Source: Climacium dendroides
Taxonomy: Eukaryota > Streptophyta > Bryopsida > Hypnales > Climaciaceae
DNA length: 64,000 nt
Direction of reading: 5' to 3'
NCBI GenBank assembly: GCA_950106755.1
Contig: OX467092.1
Coordinates: forward strand, 7,688,001 to 7,752,000
Shown here: in pieces, positions 13,433 to 24,800 of the stretch
Layout of the letters: every line of letters begins with the position of its first letter
Numbering within the stretch: position 1 is the first letter of the stretch
The notes under the pieces: generated by a model
Databases searched by the model: none
The model's input: only the letters and a program-made list of their open reading frames with translations
What the model was told of the DNA's origin: nothing
Made by a program: the position numbers and the translations under genes

Positions 13433-13850
13433 CCCCATAGTGAATTCCTTCCAATATTTTTTGGATTTACGGAGTTGGGATAAAATTAAATGGGGATAAA
13501 ATTAAATGGGGAGAATATAGGGGTGTTTTGTTCAAATTCATTCCATTGGGATGGGACTTGGGGGTCCCCCCCAATATGGGGGGAATGGTAGTACGGGGAG
13601 TGCGAAGAAGTGCTTTCCATTGGGGGTTCGTGGATGGCCCAAACATTTTGGGAGTAATTTGAAGTCCCCATAGTGAATTCTTCCCAGTGCTTTTTGGATT
13701 TAGGGAGTTGGGAAAAAATTTAGATGGAAAGAACATGGGGGGGTTATGGCCAAGTTCATTCCATTGCGTTCGGGCTCGGGGGTTCTCTCCAAAAAATTGG
13801 GGTGAAAGCACATTACACCCCCCTACAAAGTACGTCAAAAAAGTACTTTT
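13433..13850 (+). repeat. Two copies of a G-rich ~233-bp repeat
   Basis: CCCCATAGTGAATTC begins at 13433 and 13666; each copy continues with TTTTTGGATTTA, GGAGTTGGGA, TTAAATGGGG-type runs and TTCATTCCATTG. A third copy is at 15281. G-tracts of 5-7 are frequent on the plus strand. Long minus-strand frames here are proline-rich translations of the repeat, not genes. Confidence 0.6.
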
Positions 13851-15848
13851 TCAAGATGTATTTATATAACGTACTTTTTCTTAGATAAAATAAACATTAT
13901 TTTCACTTCTCAATTGATCCAATTGGTAGGTATCTATGTAGAGAAGCTGTTCTACCACATTCTAATCCAATTTAGTGTTCCATCCATCCTCTACAAAGTA
14001 CTTTACCAACAATAAAAGTGTGTTAGGTTTGCAAAATAATTACAAATGACTTTGTACAGGCCAAATGAATGATACAAAAAGCACATTAGTTTGTACAAAG
14101 ATAGAATATATATACTATGCAAGGGCTTCTTGGTGATAGTAGAACTATAATTACAATATCTATTGGAATGTGGAAGTCAGATGGGCATTATCTTTTGCGG
14201 AGGAAAAAGACACAAAAAATAATATGTACGTTCAATTTTTTATGAGTAAAGCACTACATTCACATACTGTAGCATGGCTACTACTTAAATCTCCAAAATT
14301 TTGAATATTTGTTTGACTTTTTTCCTTGCTTCTATTCGTGAAGAATTACTTATGGTACTTCAGGGTAGTTTTAAACTTTCAACTTCATCTCCACTCTTTG
14401 TTTTCAAATTTTAAAACACAAGTTCTTCAACACTACTAAAGAGATTTCTAAAGGCAAGGGAGGGGCATTTCAAGGTTGTTCAATTTCCCTTTGTTGCCTA
14501 AGAATTTCGAATTAGGCATTGCTGTCAAATAATTTTAATTACTTTCTTATAATTGAAAATATTAATTTCTTTTTAAAAATTACAATTTTATTTAAAAAAA
14601 ATTATGAATTAATATTATGTACTGTGGCATGGTTTGCATTAAATGCTAATGTGGCGAATTCCCACAATCTAGGAACTTCAAGGAACTTCTGGGTTTTTTT
14701 TGGCTTCGTTTATCTTTTAATGTATTGTACAGTTAAAATATTTGACTTTGAATATTAATCTTAATCTGAAATTTGGGTACTACAAAGTTATGAACTTTAA
14801 ATCTTTATGTTGGAAAATGGAGTTGAGAATCTAAGGGAAAAAATTCCCACGTGGCACTTCATTCTCATTTTCAAAAAATTCATAAATAGGAGAAACATCA
14901 AGATACAAGGCAAATTTACATTATTAATACCTCCAGGATAGCTTTCAATTGCACTAATCCCAATAGTGAGATTATTGTAGGAAGTAGAATTTGCATATAA
15001 GTTTTCTAAGGTTCGAAGTGACATGAAAAACTAGAAATTGTGTTAACACACTAAAATGCACTTCCAATAAACTCAAGTTCAAATGAAGATGTTCATTAAG
15101 AAACTATTGTCTATAAGTATGTTACTTTGTAATGGCAAGAATGTACGAGCATCCATTTAAAGTTTCCTTAAGTTCTAATGGTACTTCCACCAAGGTACTT
15201 TATATACTTCAAGTACTTCATGTCCACTTGAAAGTACTCCTAATTTTTGACGAACGTGTATTCAGTGTTGTGTGCTATCACCCCATAGTGCATTCCTTCC
15301 ATTGCTTTTCAGATTTAGGGAGTTGGGAGGAAAATTAAATGGGGACAACATGGGGGGGTTCCGGCCAAGTTCATTCCATTGGCTTCTAGGTGGGGAGATC
15401 TCTGCCTACAGAAAAATACAGAGCACATTATGTACTCAGCCCAATCTGATTCATTACTATTTTCCACTCTTAGAATATGGTAGAACACAATAATTACAAG
15501 TACAACTCCTCTCACTACTACGGAACATGGGGTGTGACATTCCATTCTATACAAGACATTGATAATCCTTCTATTCAATGCATAGACGACTTCTTCCATT
15601 GCATCACCATGCTCCACTAAACAATCTTCCTAAGATCTATGAGAAGGTCTTGGGCTAGCACATGCAAGAACCTAGACCTCGCTCTGGGGTGAAGGCAACA
15701 ACAAATATGGTGTTTGAGACATTCTCCATGCAACTTTCACCTCAGAACTCCATGGGAAGGAAACAAAAAACTTTTTTACTGTAGCGAAAAGAACATTCAG
15801 AATGGAAGGTGCCCCAATTCGAGCGAGCATGCCTGCGACCTTGGTTTA
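13851..15848. other. Non-coding interior of CACTA1, left side
   Basis: AT-rich, no coding frame recognised, apart from the G-rich repeat copy at 15281-15440. It lies 3' of the TNP2-like gene. Confidence 0.45.
15281..15440 (+). repeat. Third copy of the G-rich repeat
   Basis: CCCCATAGTGCATTCC, TTTAGGGAGTTGGGA, TTAAATGGGGACAACATG and TTCATTCCATTGG occur in the same order as in the copies at 13433 and 13666. Confidence 0.6.
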
Positions 15849-15960
15849 AATGTGTCCATTGGAATGTTATATCTAACGTCCTTTTCAACAAGCGTGTTAG
15901 AATGGGCGTCCTCCTTGACATCCATTCGCACATCATGTGCAATGTCAACATCGACAATGA
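15849..15960 (+). repeat. 12-bp phased GAYRTC array 3' of the TNP2-like gene
   Basis: AATGTT 15863, AACGTC 15875 and AACAAG 15887 are spaced by 12, then GGCGTC 15905, GACATC 15917, CACATC 15929, AATGTC 15941 and GACAAT 15953 by 12 again. A comparable array lies 3' of the TNP2 remnant in CACTA2 (34912 onward). Confidence 0.65.
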
Positions 15961-16969
15961 GTGTGTAGCGGCCGTTTCATAACAGATTAGCCTCCATTTG
16001 CCTACTGCTGTCCATCTCTCTCCTACTCACTTCAAAACCGCATCCACGGTCAAATGTATGTGCCACCATCTTCGGCTGGTTGCCTCTGAGGCTCCACATC
16101 CACCAACTGAGGTTGCAAACCGGGGAAGTCTGTGTCACTGCCAACATTAATTATGGTAGGCATAGGTTGGTTCACCTGTAGCTGCCCACGTCTGCCCCGG
16201 ACATCTGTGCGACACACAATTTTCCAACCTTGCCTGTGCGGATCATCGGAGAAGAATACTTGTTGACAATGCAATGGGAAAGCAAAAGAGTCAGCGTGGA
16301 CTCTGCCATCCATGCGAGTGAAGTTTGCTCTTGTAAACCCATATTGGTCTTTGTGGATGTTTGCATATCGAGCATCTTCGTTTGATCGAACCCAATCGCA
16401 CACCAGCACTGTCGTACAATGATTCCGGTAGTCCAACTCCAATATCTCCTGAATATACCCCACGCACTCATTGGTTCTTTCTATGGGTCGCCCATTGCGA
16501 AGCCCCCAACGCAGTTGCTCAGTGAATGAGGCCACAATTGCGGAGTCGCATGTGACACGGCCCCTCTCTGCACTACGAACACGGAGGTGCATGCCAAACG
16601 CATACATTTGGCGATGTGAGACTGCATATCGCTCTGGAGGTTGCCCGTACTCTACAACATCGGGGTCAACATGTTCACCGGCATGTCGCAGACTCTGAAC
16701 TCTTTCACTCAGCCACAATGCAAACGGAGGCAAATCGGAGAGCTCGCTGGGATACCGCACTGGCACTGACGGATGTTGACGCCGAAATTGTCTTCGAAAG
16801 GCCTCCCTTTCTTTCTAGATGTGGCCTCTCGCTAACACATACTCCCTACAAGGCATTCAGATCATGCATTGTTAGACGACGCTTACAGTGCCAAGGCACA
16901 GTGAAGAAGCATTGTGAAGGTACCATATGTCCAATTCGACGTGGACTGCAAGTTTTATGCATTGACAGA

Positions 16970-17005
16970 GATGTTCACTATGACGTCGACACGAACACGT
17001 ATATA
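16970..17005 (+). repeat. 12-bp phased motif in the third TNP2 intron
   Basis: GATGTT 16970, GACGTC 16982 and AACACG 16994, exactly 12 bp apart, inside the intron between exons 17707-17154 and 16845-16050. Confidence 0.6.
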
Positions 17006-18306
17006 GCTGAAACATTATAATAAATGTTTATCAAAACATGATCTCTGACATTGTGCACATTACCGTCCAGGTCCCTAAACAACAGAAGTACAAATGTCAT
17101 CTCATAGTAAACTCCAGGGAAACAATGTCAAGAAGGTTGAAAAGAGCACTCACTCCCGCCATGGTTCTAAGCACGCTGCGTTGTCTAGGACGAAGGCATG
17201 CGCGTTGTTGCGAAACTCATTGGACATTTTCCGCTTTTGCATCTTCTTGCTTGAAATAATTTCATCAGTCATGATGGGTTCCTCGGTAGCATCCCACACC
17301 CGTTGCGTTGTTGCTCCATACTGCTGCATGTACTCTGTGCAGAATCCTAACGTCTCATCCATTCGATAGCCTTCAGCAATGCTACCCTCGGGGTGTGCAT
17401 ACGTCCGCACATAGTCTTTGAGTGTTTTCATATATCGCTCAATTGGGTACATCCACCGGCAATGCACAGGACCGCAAGTGAAAAGTTGCTCTACTAGGTG
17501 CACAGGCAAATGAGACATGATGTTCAAGAACGTTGTCGGAAACTCCTTCTCAATCTCGCATGTCGCCATGACAACATCGCGCATCATGTCTTCCTTGTCA
17601 TCAGGTCGCACCTCCTTTGCACATAGCCTTTGGAAAACCCTGCTCATTTTAATAATAGCTAGGCGGACCCTCTCATCTAATATGTTCTGAACCGCAATGG
17701 GAAGAATCTGCAAAACATGTGGACGCACACAAACAAAGTTATTGAATTGTTGGATATTGTCGACATTGACGTGTACACCAAGAAAGGAGTGTAGGTGGTT
17801 CCCTCACTTGTTGCATGAGGACATGATAATCATGTGTCTTCATATATTGCAGCTTCCCGTCCTCTAAGCGCTTGTAAATGCTACCCACATAGTTTGTAGG
17901 GGTCCGAATGTTTGAGACAATGGCTACAAATTCTTTGCGCTCATTTGGTGTGAGTATGAAAGGTGCACGTGGCATGTAGTATTGATCATTTTGCCGTCGT
18001 GGAGGTTGTAGCCATATCTCTTCTCGAATGCCCAATTCCTCTGCATCTACTCTACTTCCAGCACTGTCCTTCATGCCCAACAAAGTTTTGACTATGTTTT
18101 CACACATATTTTTTTCGCAATGCATGACATCCAAGATGTGAGACTCCAACAGATACTGCCACAAGCAAAAAAAAAATTGGGAATTAAAGAAAAGAAAGCA
18201 GAGTTCCAAAACATGTGTACCACTACTGTCAAGCATGTACTGTTCAAGTGCTGACGTGCTCTTCACTTCTCAAAACAGAGTGCTGTTCATCAAAGGCAGT
18301 GACAAC

Positions 18307-18360
18307 TACGTTACTCCCAATGTCTGATATAACGTCAACCATAATGTCCCAATAGACGTC
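18307..18360 (+). repeat. 12-bp phased motif array in the first TNP2 intron
   Basis: TACGTT 18307, AACGTC 18319+12 (18331), AATGTC at 18319 and 18343, and GACGTC 18355: five words at exact 12-bp steps (18307, 18319, 18331, 18343, 18355). The homologous intron of CACTA2 holds a longer array at 37697-37834, so position as well as motif is shared. Confidence 0.8.
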
Positions 18361-19823
18361 AGGAATAACAACTAGGACATACAGATGGTTAGAAACCCAT
18401 TGACCTTCCAATACGGCAACTGGGACAGAGGACACAGGTGTTTCACCCCAGTGACATGAACTGGGTCATCAGGCCCATTTTCTCTGCCTCCTAGATCCAA
18501 GTATGATTGCCGCCACGCTGCGTATGCGATGGTTTCCTCGGTGGTTTGTTTCCGGGGCCTATCACGAGGCTCCGTTCGACCATTAAACCTCAAATTGCGT
18601 CGGTAAGGGTGATGCTGCGGTAAATAATGACGAACACCACCATACACAATCTTTGAGCCCTTTGTTTGCCTGTTAGGAAGAACGTCTCCCAGTTTAGCCA
18701 TCCTTGCATCGGTGTCTTTTCCACAACAAGGACAACCCTTGTATCCCTTACAGCACAAGCCGGATATGAGGCCCAAGGCTGGAAAATCAGAGATCGTCCA
18801 CATCAAGACAGCGCGTAAGGTGAAACTGCGACTCCCTTGTACTTGGGAGAAATCAAGGGCTGGAATACCTTGCCATAATTCTTCAAGCTCCTTCAGCAAT
18901 GGACGGATGAAGACACCAACGCCTTTAGATGTAGGTGAGTGCTTTCCCAAAATTAGTATGGATAGTGAAATGAAAAATTTCTTGGTCACTAACCAAGGCT
19001 CGAAGTTGTATATTAGAATTAGCACTGGCCAAGTCGACCAATTACTATTGTTCAACTTGAATGGATTCACACCATCTAAAGCTAGAGCCAGCCGCATGTT
19101 TCAGACCTCAGAGCTGAAGGTGCCGAACGCGACGTCTGTATCGATGTGCTTCCAGGCAGGACTATCGACAACGGAACGCATGATCCCGTCATCACTAACA
19201 TGCTTGAGGTAGCCAGTCAACATCCGAGCTATCTCTGGTGAGCGCCACATTCGTTTGAGTCGAGGAATGAGTGGAAAGTGCCGAATGACCTTGGAGGGAA
19301 TGTTATTTGAGCCATCCATCCACCGGGAGCTACTACAATGGGGACAAATCTCCAATGATGAATATTCATCTTCAAAAAGGATACAACCATTTGGACACCC
19401 ATGCACGTTGTTGTAATGCAAGCCTAATTTTCTAATGGTCTTTCGTGCTTCGTAATGGGATCCTGGCAATTTATTACCTCTTGGGAGTAAGTCCACAGAC
19501 AAATACCGGAACAACTCATCACTAAACCTATTGCTCACCCGAAACACCGTACACATGTTCATAATTATGATGGTGGCTGAGACAACACTTGTCCCTGATC
19601 CATTGTACAACGGGGTAGTAGCTTGTCTGTAAAGGTCCTCCAATCCGTCCACACTATCACCATCAACGTCATCGTTTTCGGGAAACTCTACACTACCTTC
19701 AGCCTCTCCGTGTAGTGCGTCTCCTCTGTCCAATGCCTCAAGGACCTGCCGGTGGACTTCGTGATATGCATCTAAAGGGATGTGGGGCTCCGAATCAGTT
19801 GGCCCTGCATTTTCAGGCTGTGC

Positions 19824-19895
19824 GACGTTGTGGTTGATGTCAGGCTCAATGTCAGAGGGAGCATTGTCAATGACATCATCGTCATAAGCAATGTC
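19824..19895 (+). repeat. 12-bp phased motif inside TNP2 coding exon 1
   Basis: GACGTT 19824, GATGTC 19836 and AATGTC 19848 at 12-bp steps, and GACATC 19872 at twice that step; AATGTC 19890 is offset. On the coding strand this encodes the acidic linker with DDVI, SDIE, PDIN and HNVA words, a four-residue period that matches 12 bp. Confidence 0.7.
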
Positions 19896-20201
19896 TTCTA
19901 CCCACATTCCCCGCCGTGGATAGCCCTCGGGGGGGTCTCCACCCAGTACGGATTTTGTGATAAATGGATCCCGACCAACCTCTCCGTGGTGCCGGCGAAT
20001 AACCTGAATGGTTTTTTGTAAACCGCCCTTGCAATCCCTGCAGGGACACCTGAATGATTGAATGTTTTCCTCTGTGGCGACTCTCAACTCAGTGTGCAAA
20101 ATCAAGTCACCAAGTGGAATGTGGCGTAACGTGTGTCCGTCTTCTGAAATACGGATAGTTGCACCTTGTCGGCGGATTTGGGAATTGAGACGCCACGCCA
20201 T

Positions 20202-21872
20202 CTACGAAGTGAATACAAGGTCGCAACCAAGTGTTAAAAAGTGTTTAGGTTCAGAATGATACAAATGTGACTGTGACATACAATGCACATTGCTTCCATG
20301 GCCAAGTTTCGTCATTGCAGAACAACCTCGATCTTCAAATCACAACTAAAGACGTGTGTTAAGATTCCTTCACAATTAGCGTGCCTTTCTCAATGCAAGC
20401 ATTACTGGAAATGAGTTCATTGTTTTACTTCTAGGCCCATACTATGTCATCCAAGGATCGAAATGTAAATTTCCATTGATGGCACTTCGAGCCCTGTATT
20501 GACTGTCAAAGAGGATGTCAAAAGTGACGTCAACAATGACGTCAACCTGAGTTTGTATAAACACAAACTGCAGATGCCTCATCCGAAGTCCTCATAGAGC
20601 ATGTTGTAAGTGATAGCATTGTGCACAAGAAGACATATTCTTCAACACGAAAATGACAGGCTGGATGTCCATTGTGACATCATCGACAACAGGAGTTCGT
20701 ACGACCAGAGTCCAAGCTTAGGACTTTCCCCACGTGTTTAAGGGCTGGCCCACAATGACAGAGGTGACCACATTGCCCATGACTACTATCTTCTGTGTCT
20801 CATGAGTTGAGGGCGCACCACCTTATACCATAGAGTGTACACGTTCCTCACCAATATGGTCGTATATTGTGAAGTGCCACTGCGTCGTAGGGTGGTACGC
20901 TTTGCGGAGCCTTGCCAGGAGGCGTCTGTCGTCCCGGCGGAAGACTCTGAGGCGGCTTCGTTGCTCACTAGTCTTGTCTGTGGGCATATATGTACCAATC
21001 TAGAAGGTCAGTCTCTGAAGACTCCACGAAGAAGTACTGCTGGAAGAATCCTTCGACGCAGCTCTCGCCACACCGTCCAGGATGCTCTCCCACTTCAAAC
21101 ATTGCCTCCAAGGCATGAGGGCATTCCAAAGGAAGGTGCCGTCCAGCAGGTACTTTCCAATGTACACAACTTCTTTCACGAAACGATGAAATATCGTGTA
21201 ATTGGGATAATGGCGAGCCTCGCAGGTCGCATTAGGGTTTGCAGGGAGGACTGCCGCTGCCGCTCTGCGCGGAGTTAGGGTTTCCTGCACGGGCTTCCGG
21301 TGGCGCGGTCGCGATTGAGGCCTGCGCCGTGACGGCCATAGGGGCTCATAGCGGGCTCATAGGGGGCTCGTAGGGGGGCCACCTCAGCTGTACGCGGGGG
21401 CGGGCCTTCAATTCCACAGCAGAGTCACAACCGCCACGCTACGTTGCTTTGAACGCGCGGCCTTGCACAACCCTGAAATTTCAGCGTTTGTATAATCCTT
21501 CAATTGCGTTCGTCTTTGGAGCCAGCCTTGCTAATGTGAGAGAGGTGAGGTAGGTGCTCCCCAATCGGCATCGATTTTGTAGTTTGAAATTTTCATTTTT
21601 GTGTCAATTTGGCAACGGCGGCGTTCTTACATGCAGTTGCAAGGGGCGCAGCTCTCCACCGATCTGGAGCAACAAGGGTTCCAATCTTCCGCCACAGCTT
21701 CATCGGAGGCTAGAACACGCCTTGCACCAAGTCGATTGCGCGCAGGTTTTCAGGTTGCCAGGATGCCTCCCCAATGTGTGACCTTTGTTGTGGACGCTCA
21801 TGTGCGCGTTTGTGTGTGAGGAGGGTACAGAACGGTGAGTTCTACGTGCAGTGGAGAGGGGCAGGTGTGGAC
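20202..21872. promoter_or_regulatory. Divergent spacer between the TNP2-like and TnpA-like genes
   Basis: Both CACTA1 genes start outward from here, so it should hold both promoters; I see no convincing TATA box to place. The part from about 21240 is GC-rich and CpG-rich. GATGTC 20514, GACGTC 20526 and GACGTC 20538 are 12 bp apart, and GGGGCTCATAG-like 13-bp words repeat three times near 21340-21378. A minus-strand frame at 21290-21000 (no ATG; words such as LLDGTFLWNALMPWRQ) is weakly protein-like and could be an extra 5' exon or captured fragment; I could not connect it. Confidence 0.55.
20514..20549 (+). repeat. 12-bp phased motif in the divergent spacer
   Basis: GATGTC 20514, GACGTC 20526, GACGTC 20538: three units with exact 12-bp spacing, 310-350 bp upstream of the TNP2 start. 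Confidence 0.7.
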
Positions 21873-24800
21873 ATGCCTCGCGCTCAGGCCCCTGCGCGGA
21901 AGAGGAACGCGAGTCAGCGGCGTGAAGAGGACTCCAGAGAACATGAAGAAACGCCGCCGCCAAAGCCAATCCGCATGCGCGGGGAGCATGAGCGCCGCTC
22001 CAAGGCCAGAGGAGACCCTTGGCTTGTTGCGTCGGCGGGGAAGGGACGAAACCGGGACAGCAATCCTCCAGCGAAGAGGAAGAGGACCCCTCAAGTGCAG
22101 TTGGACTTGTCGGAGGAGGCAGGGCACGACGCAGAGGAAGAGGAGGAACTCGGAGAGCAGTCTTGGAGGTAAGTTTGGGAGCAGACATAATTTGAGTATA
22201 GAACCACTGGTATTCAAGGTTTTGGGGGAGGCGCGCATTGGTACGGACGTCAAGTGCAACGCACACCATGTTGCTTCTGACATCGACTCTATCATGTTAA
22301 ACGTCATAGACGTTTAATGTGACGTCCGTATAAATTGTGTGACGTTCATGTCTGCGTCACGAAGGACATGTTCTTTGAGTTGAACTCTGTACAAAGAAAG
22401 GTGATTGTTTGTTCCTCAGAGAGCAATCATATTGAATTCCGGAGTGATCAATGAAGACGTTCGGGAGTCATCCCTCTACAAGGGTGGCAGACCCTAAACC
22501 ACGGCGGCTTCCCAGTTTCTATCAAGAGGAAGTTCCTGTCATGTTCAAAACAACGTCCAGGCATGTTTACATAGACGTTAGGTTCAACGTCGTGAGCAAC
22601 AGAGTCGCATGTACAGAAGTGTGAAGCCAAAAATAGCGTATGTGGATGTCTTTTGCGGGGGTCCAGTTGCGGGATTGATTTGTTTGTACTGACGTAGCCC
22701 CATTTTCTTCCCAAGCTGATAGTGCATTTGACCTTTTTACAGTAAGGGCTACAACACAGGGTCTGATGAACCAGCTTCGGATGCTGATACTGAAGAGATG
22801 ATCGAGCAGCTGATCCCCGAACAGTCTCGCGAAAAAGGCGTAAGCACTGTAATGAAGAAACCTGTGGAAATCGACCGACAGGGGGAACCATTCGGACCTA
22901 TGAGGGTTCCTTTCTCCAACGACATTAAGAAATATGCGAGAGACCTAGACCCCAGGTTTGGATGGGAGGGTCAGCCCAAAAAAGACAGACGGCGCTTATT
23001 TAGGCGCCTCTATACAGGTTTGTATTCAGTCCTTCTCTGTGAAATGAAGACGACTACAGACCTTGTAGTTCACTGTTGCATGTAGTTCAAAAGACTGTAA
23101 ATGTTGTGGAAGGTAGTTCATTGGCCATGAGGCGGGGCAGTGGATGTCACCTGTAATGTCCACAGCGACGTCGAATACAATGTCACGCCTGACGTCAGTG
23201 CAGGATCCTCTACAGTGAGGGGTGCTCCCTATGGTCGTCCGCACCACAGGGACGTGCAGTGAGTTTCTGGAGACATAGTACTGTCCATGTAAATTCTCTT
23301 GTTATTCTTTGGCACAACAATGTCATACATAATGCAGAGGTAGCTATACTAAGTTCTCTGGCTTGCAGATTGGCGTATAGAGGGAGAGTCCGAGCGCGTG
23401 TCGGAGAAGTGGATGCAGCCGTTCATCACAAAAGCGCTCATTCATGTTCGTTGGAAGCTCAATCGATTGATTGATGGCGGAAAACCCAAGCCGATGAGAA
23501 TGGATGACGATGTGTGGGAGGCATTGAAGGAGGCTCGTGCGATCGATGCTTCCCAAGAGAAGTCAGCCCATATGTCTGCCATTTCGAAGGGCAAGGCATC
23601 CAGCACAGCCCAGCATAAGGCCGTCGAGAGAGAAGTCATCTCGAGGCTGGTAAGTATGTAGTAACAGACGTCCACCTACTTGCCCAAGTCGACACCACTT
23701 TCATCACACATGTTGCGTTTGTTTTTCCAAAAAATGTCCGCTTTGGTGGTAGATGTGGAGGACTGGGCCTTCTTCTTTGCACGTGGAAGGACCTTTGTGG
23801 GGTGGCATTGAAGCATGTAATCATTGCATCTGAACTATAATTGCATATTCTTCTTCCCCTTGTCGGGTGGCATTCAAGCATGTAATCGTTGCATGTGGAC
23901 TCTAAGTGCATATTCTTGTTCCCCTTGTACGGTGCCATTGAAGCATGTAAGCTTTGCATGTGAACTCTAAGTGCATATTCTTCTTCCCCTTGTAGACTTT
24001 GTTGCGGAACAGAGCACCGTTTGAAGCAGAGGTGGACGCAGAAATGGCCAAGGAGTTGCAACGTCTGGAAGAAGAGAAGCGCAGAGGTCGAAGTCCCCAT
24101 GGCAAAGAGTTGCAAGATATGCGCAGTCGGCTGGATGAGCTTGAGCTCAGTGTAAGTCGCCTTACTGAGACCGTGAGCACGTCCCACAAAAGCATGGAAG
24201 AAATGCTACGTCAGATCCTCGCAAGTCAGTGTAAAGCAAGTGCTAGGGGGACCCCGGAGCCATCCTCGCCAATGGAGGCAGGGAATGCACCACTTCTGAC
24301 GTCACCTAGGGCAGAGGCATCGAAAATGGAACAGAAGGACTATCCTGTGCCCGTGTTGCAGCCCACAGCTCCTGTAGATGTCGTTGAGCCAGTCCCCATA
24401 GCTGTCCAAAGCAATGTCGAAGACAATGTTCTTGTTGACGTTAACGCCGACAAGCGGGCTGTTGAAGACGATGTTGTTCATGACGTTGTAGCTAACGTTG
24501 AGGAGGAGCAGGTACAAGGCACCGGTGAAGTTGCCATCCCTGAAACTGCTGAAGGTCAGCAAGGAGTGGAAGATGTGTACGCCATAGTGAAAGACTCCGG
24601 GGTGCAGGTAACATCTGAGAGGCGAGAAAACACGATGGAGACCTCCACGGAGCAACAGGTGATGCGACGTCTCTCTTTCCATTTTAAGTGCCAAGTGATT
24701 GACGTGAAGCACTCCCTTTGTTAGGCTAGTGACGTTATTTCCATGAATTGCCTTGTATGAGGATGGTATCATAGCGTAGTAGTGGATGCCTTGTAATGCT

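Larger units (their letters stand above)
16050..20201 (-). pseudogene. tnp2: TNP2-like (TnpD) CACTA transposase, four exons, two nonsense codons
   Basis: The DDE transposase of the CACTA superfamily, which cuts and joins element ends. Exons (minus): 20201-18405, 18155-17808, 17707-17154, 16845-16050; introns GT-AG, phases fit, 1165 codons. Domain order is standard: an N-terminal cysteine-containing segment (CPCRDC), an acidic linker with four-residue periodicity, the CPHC and CPNGC zinc-like motifs, the transposase core, a DUF4218-like segment, and a C-terminal DUF4216-like segment ending at TGA 16050. Candidate triad: D376 (LALDGVNPF), D608 (LDVMHCEKN) and E805 (MYPIER). Lesions: TGA 19101-19103 nine codons before D376, where the family normally has a charged residue (CGA to TGA likely), and TAG 16815-16817, where CACTA2 has TGG. 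The first ATG is taken as start. Divergent from the TnpA-like gene, with a shared GC-rich spacer. Confidence 0.88.

Noticed and set aside
21700..22307. Overlapping minus-strand and alternative plus-strand frames
   Set aside because: They lie over the GC-rich first TnpA-like exon, where stops are rare by composition; only the frame starting at 21873 joins later exons in phase.
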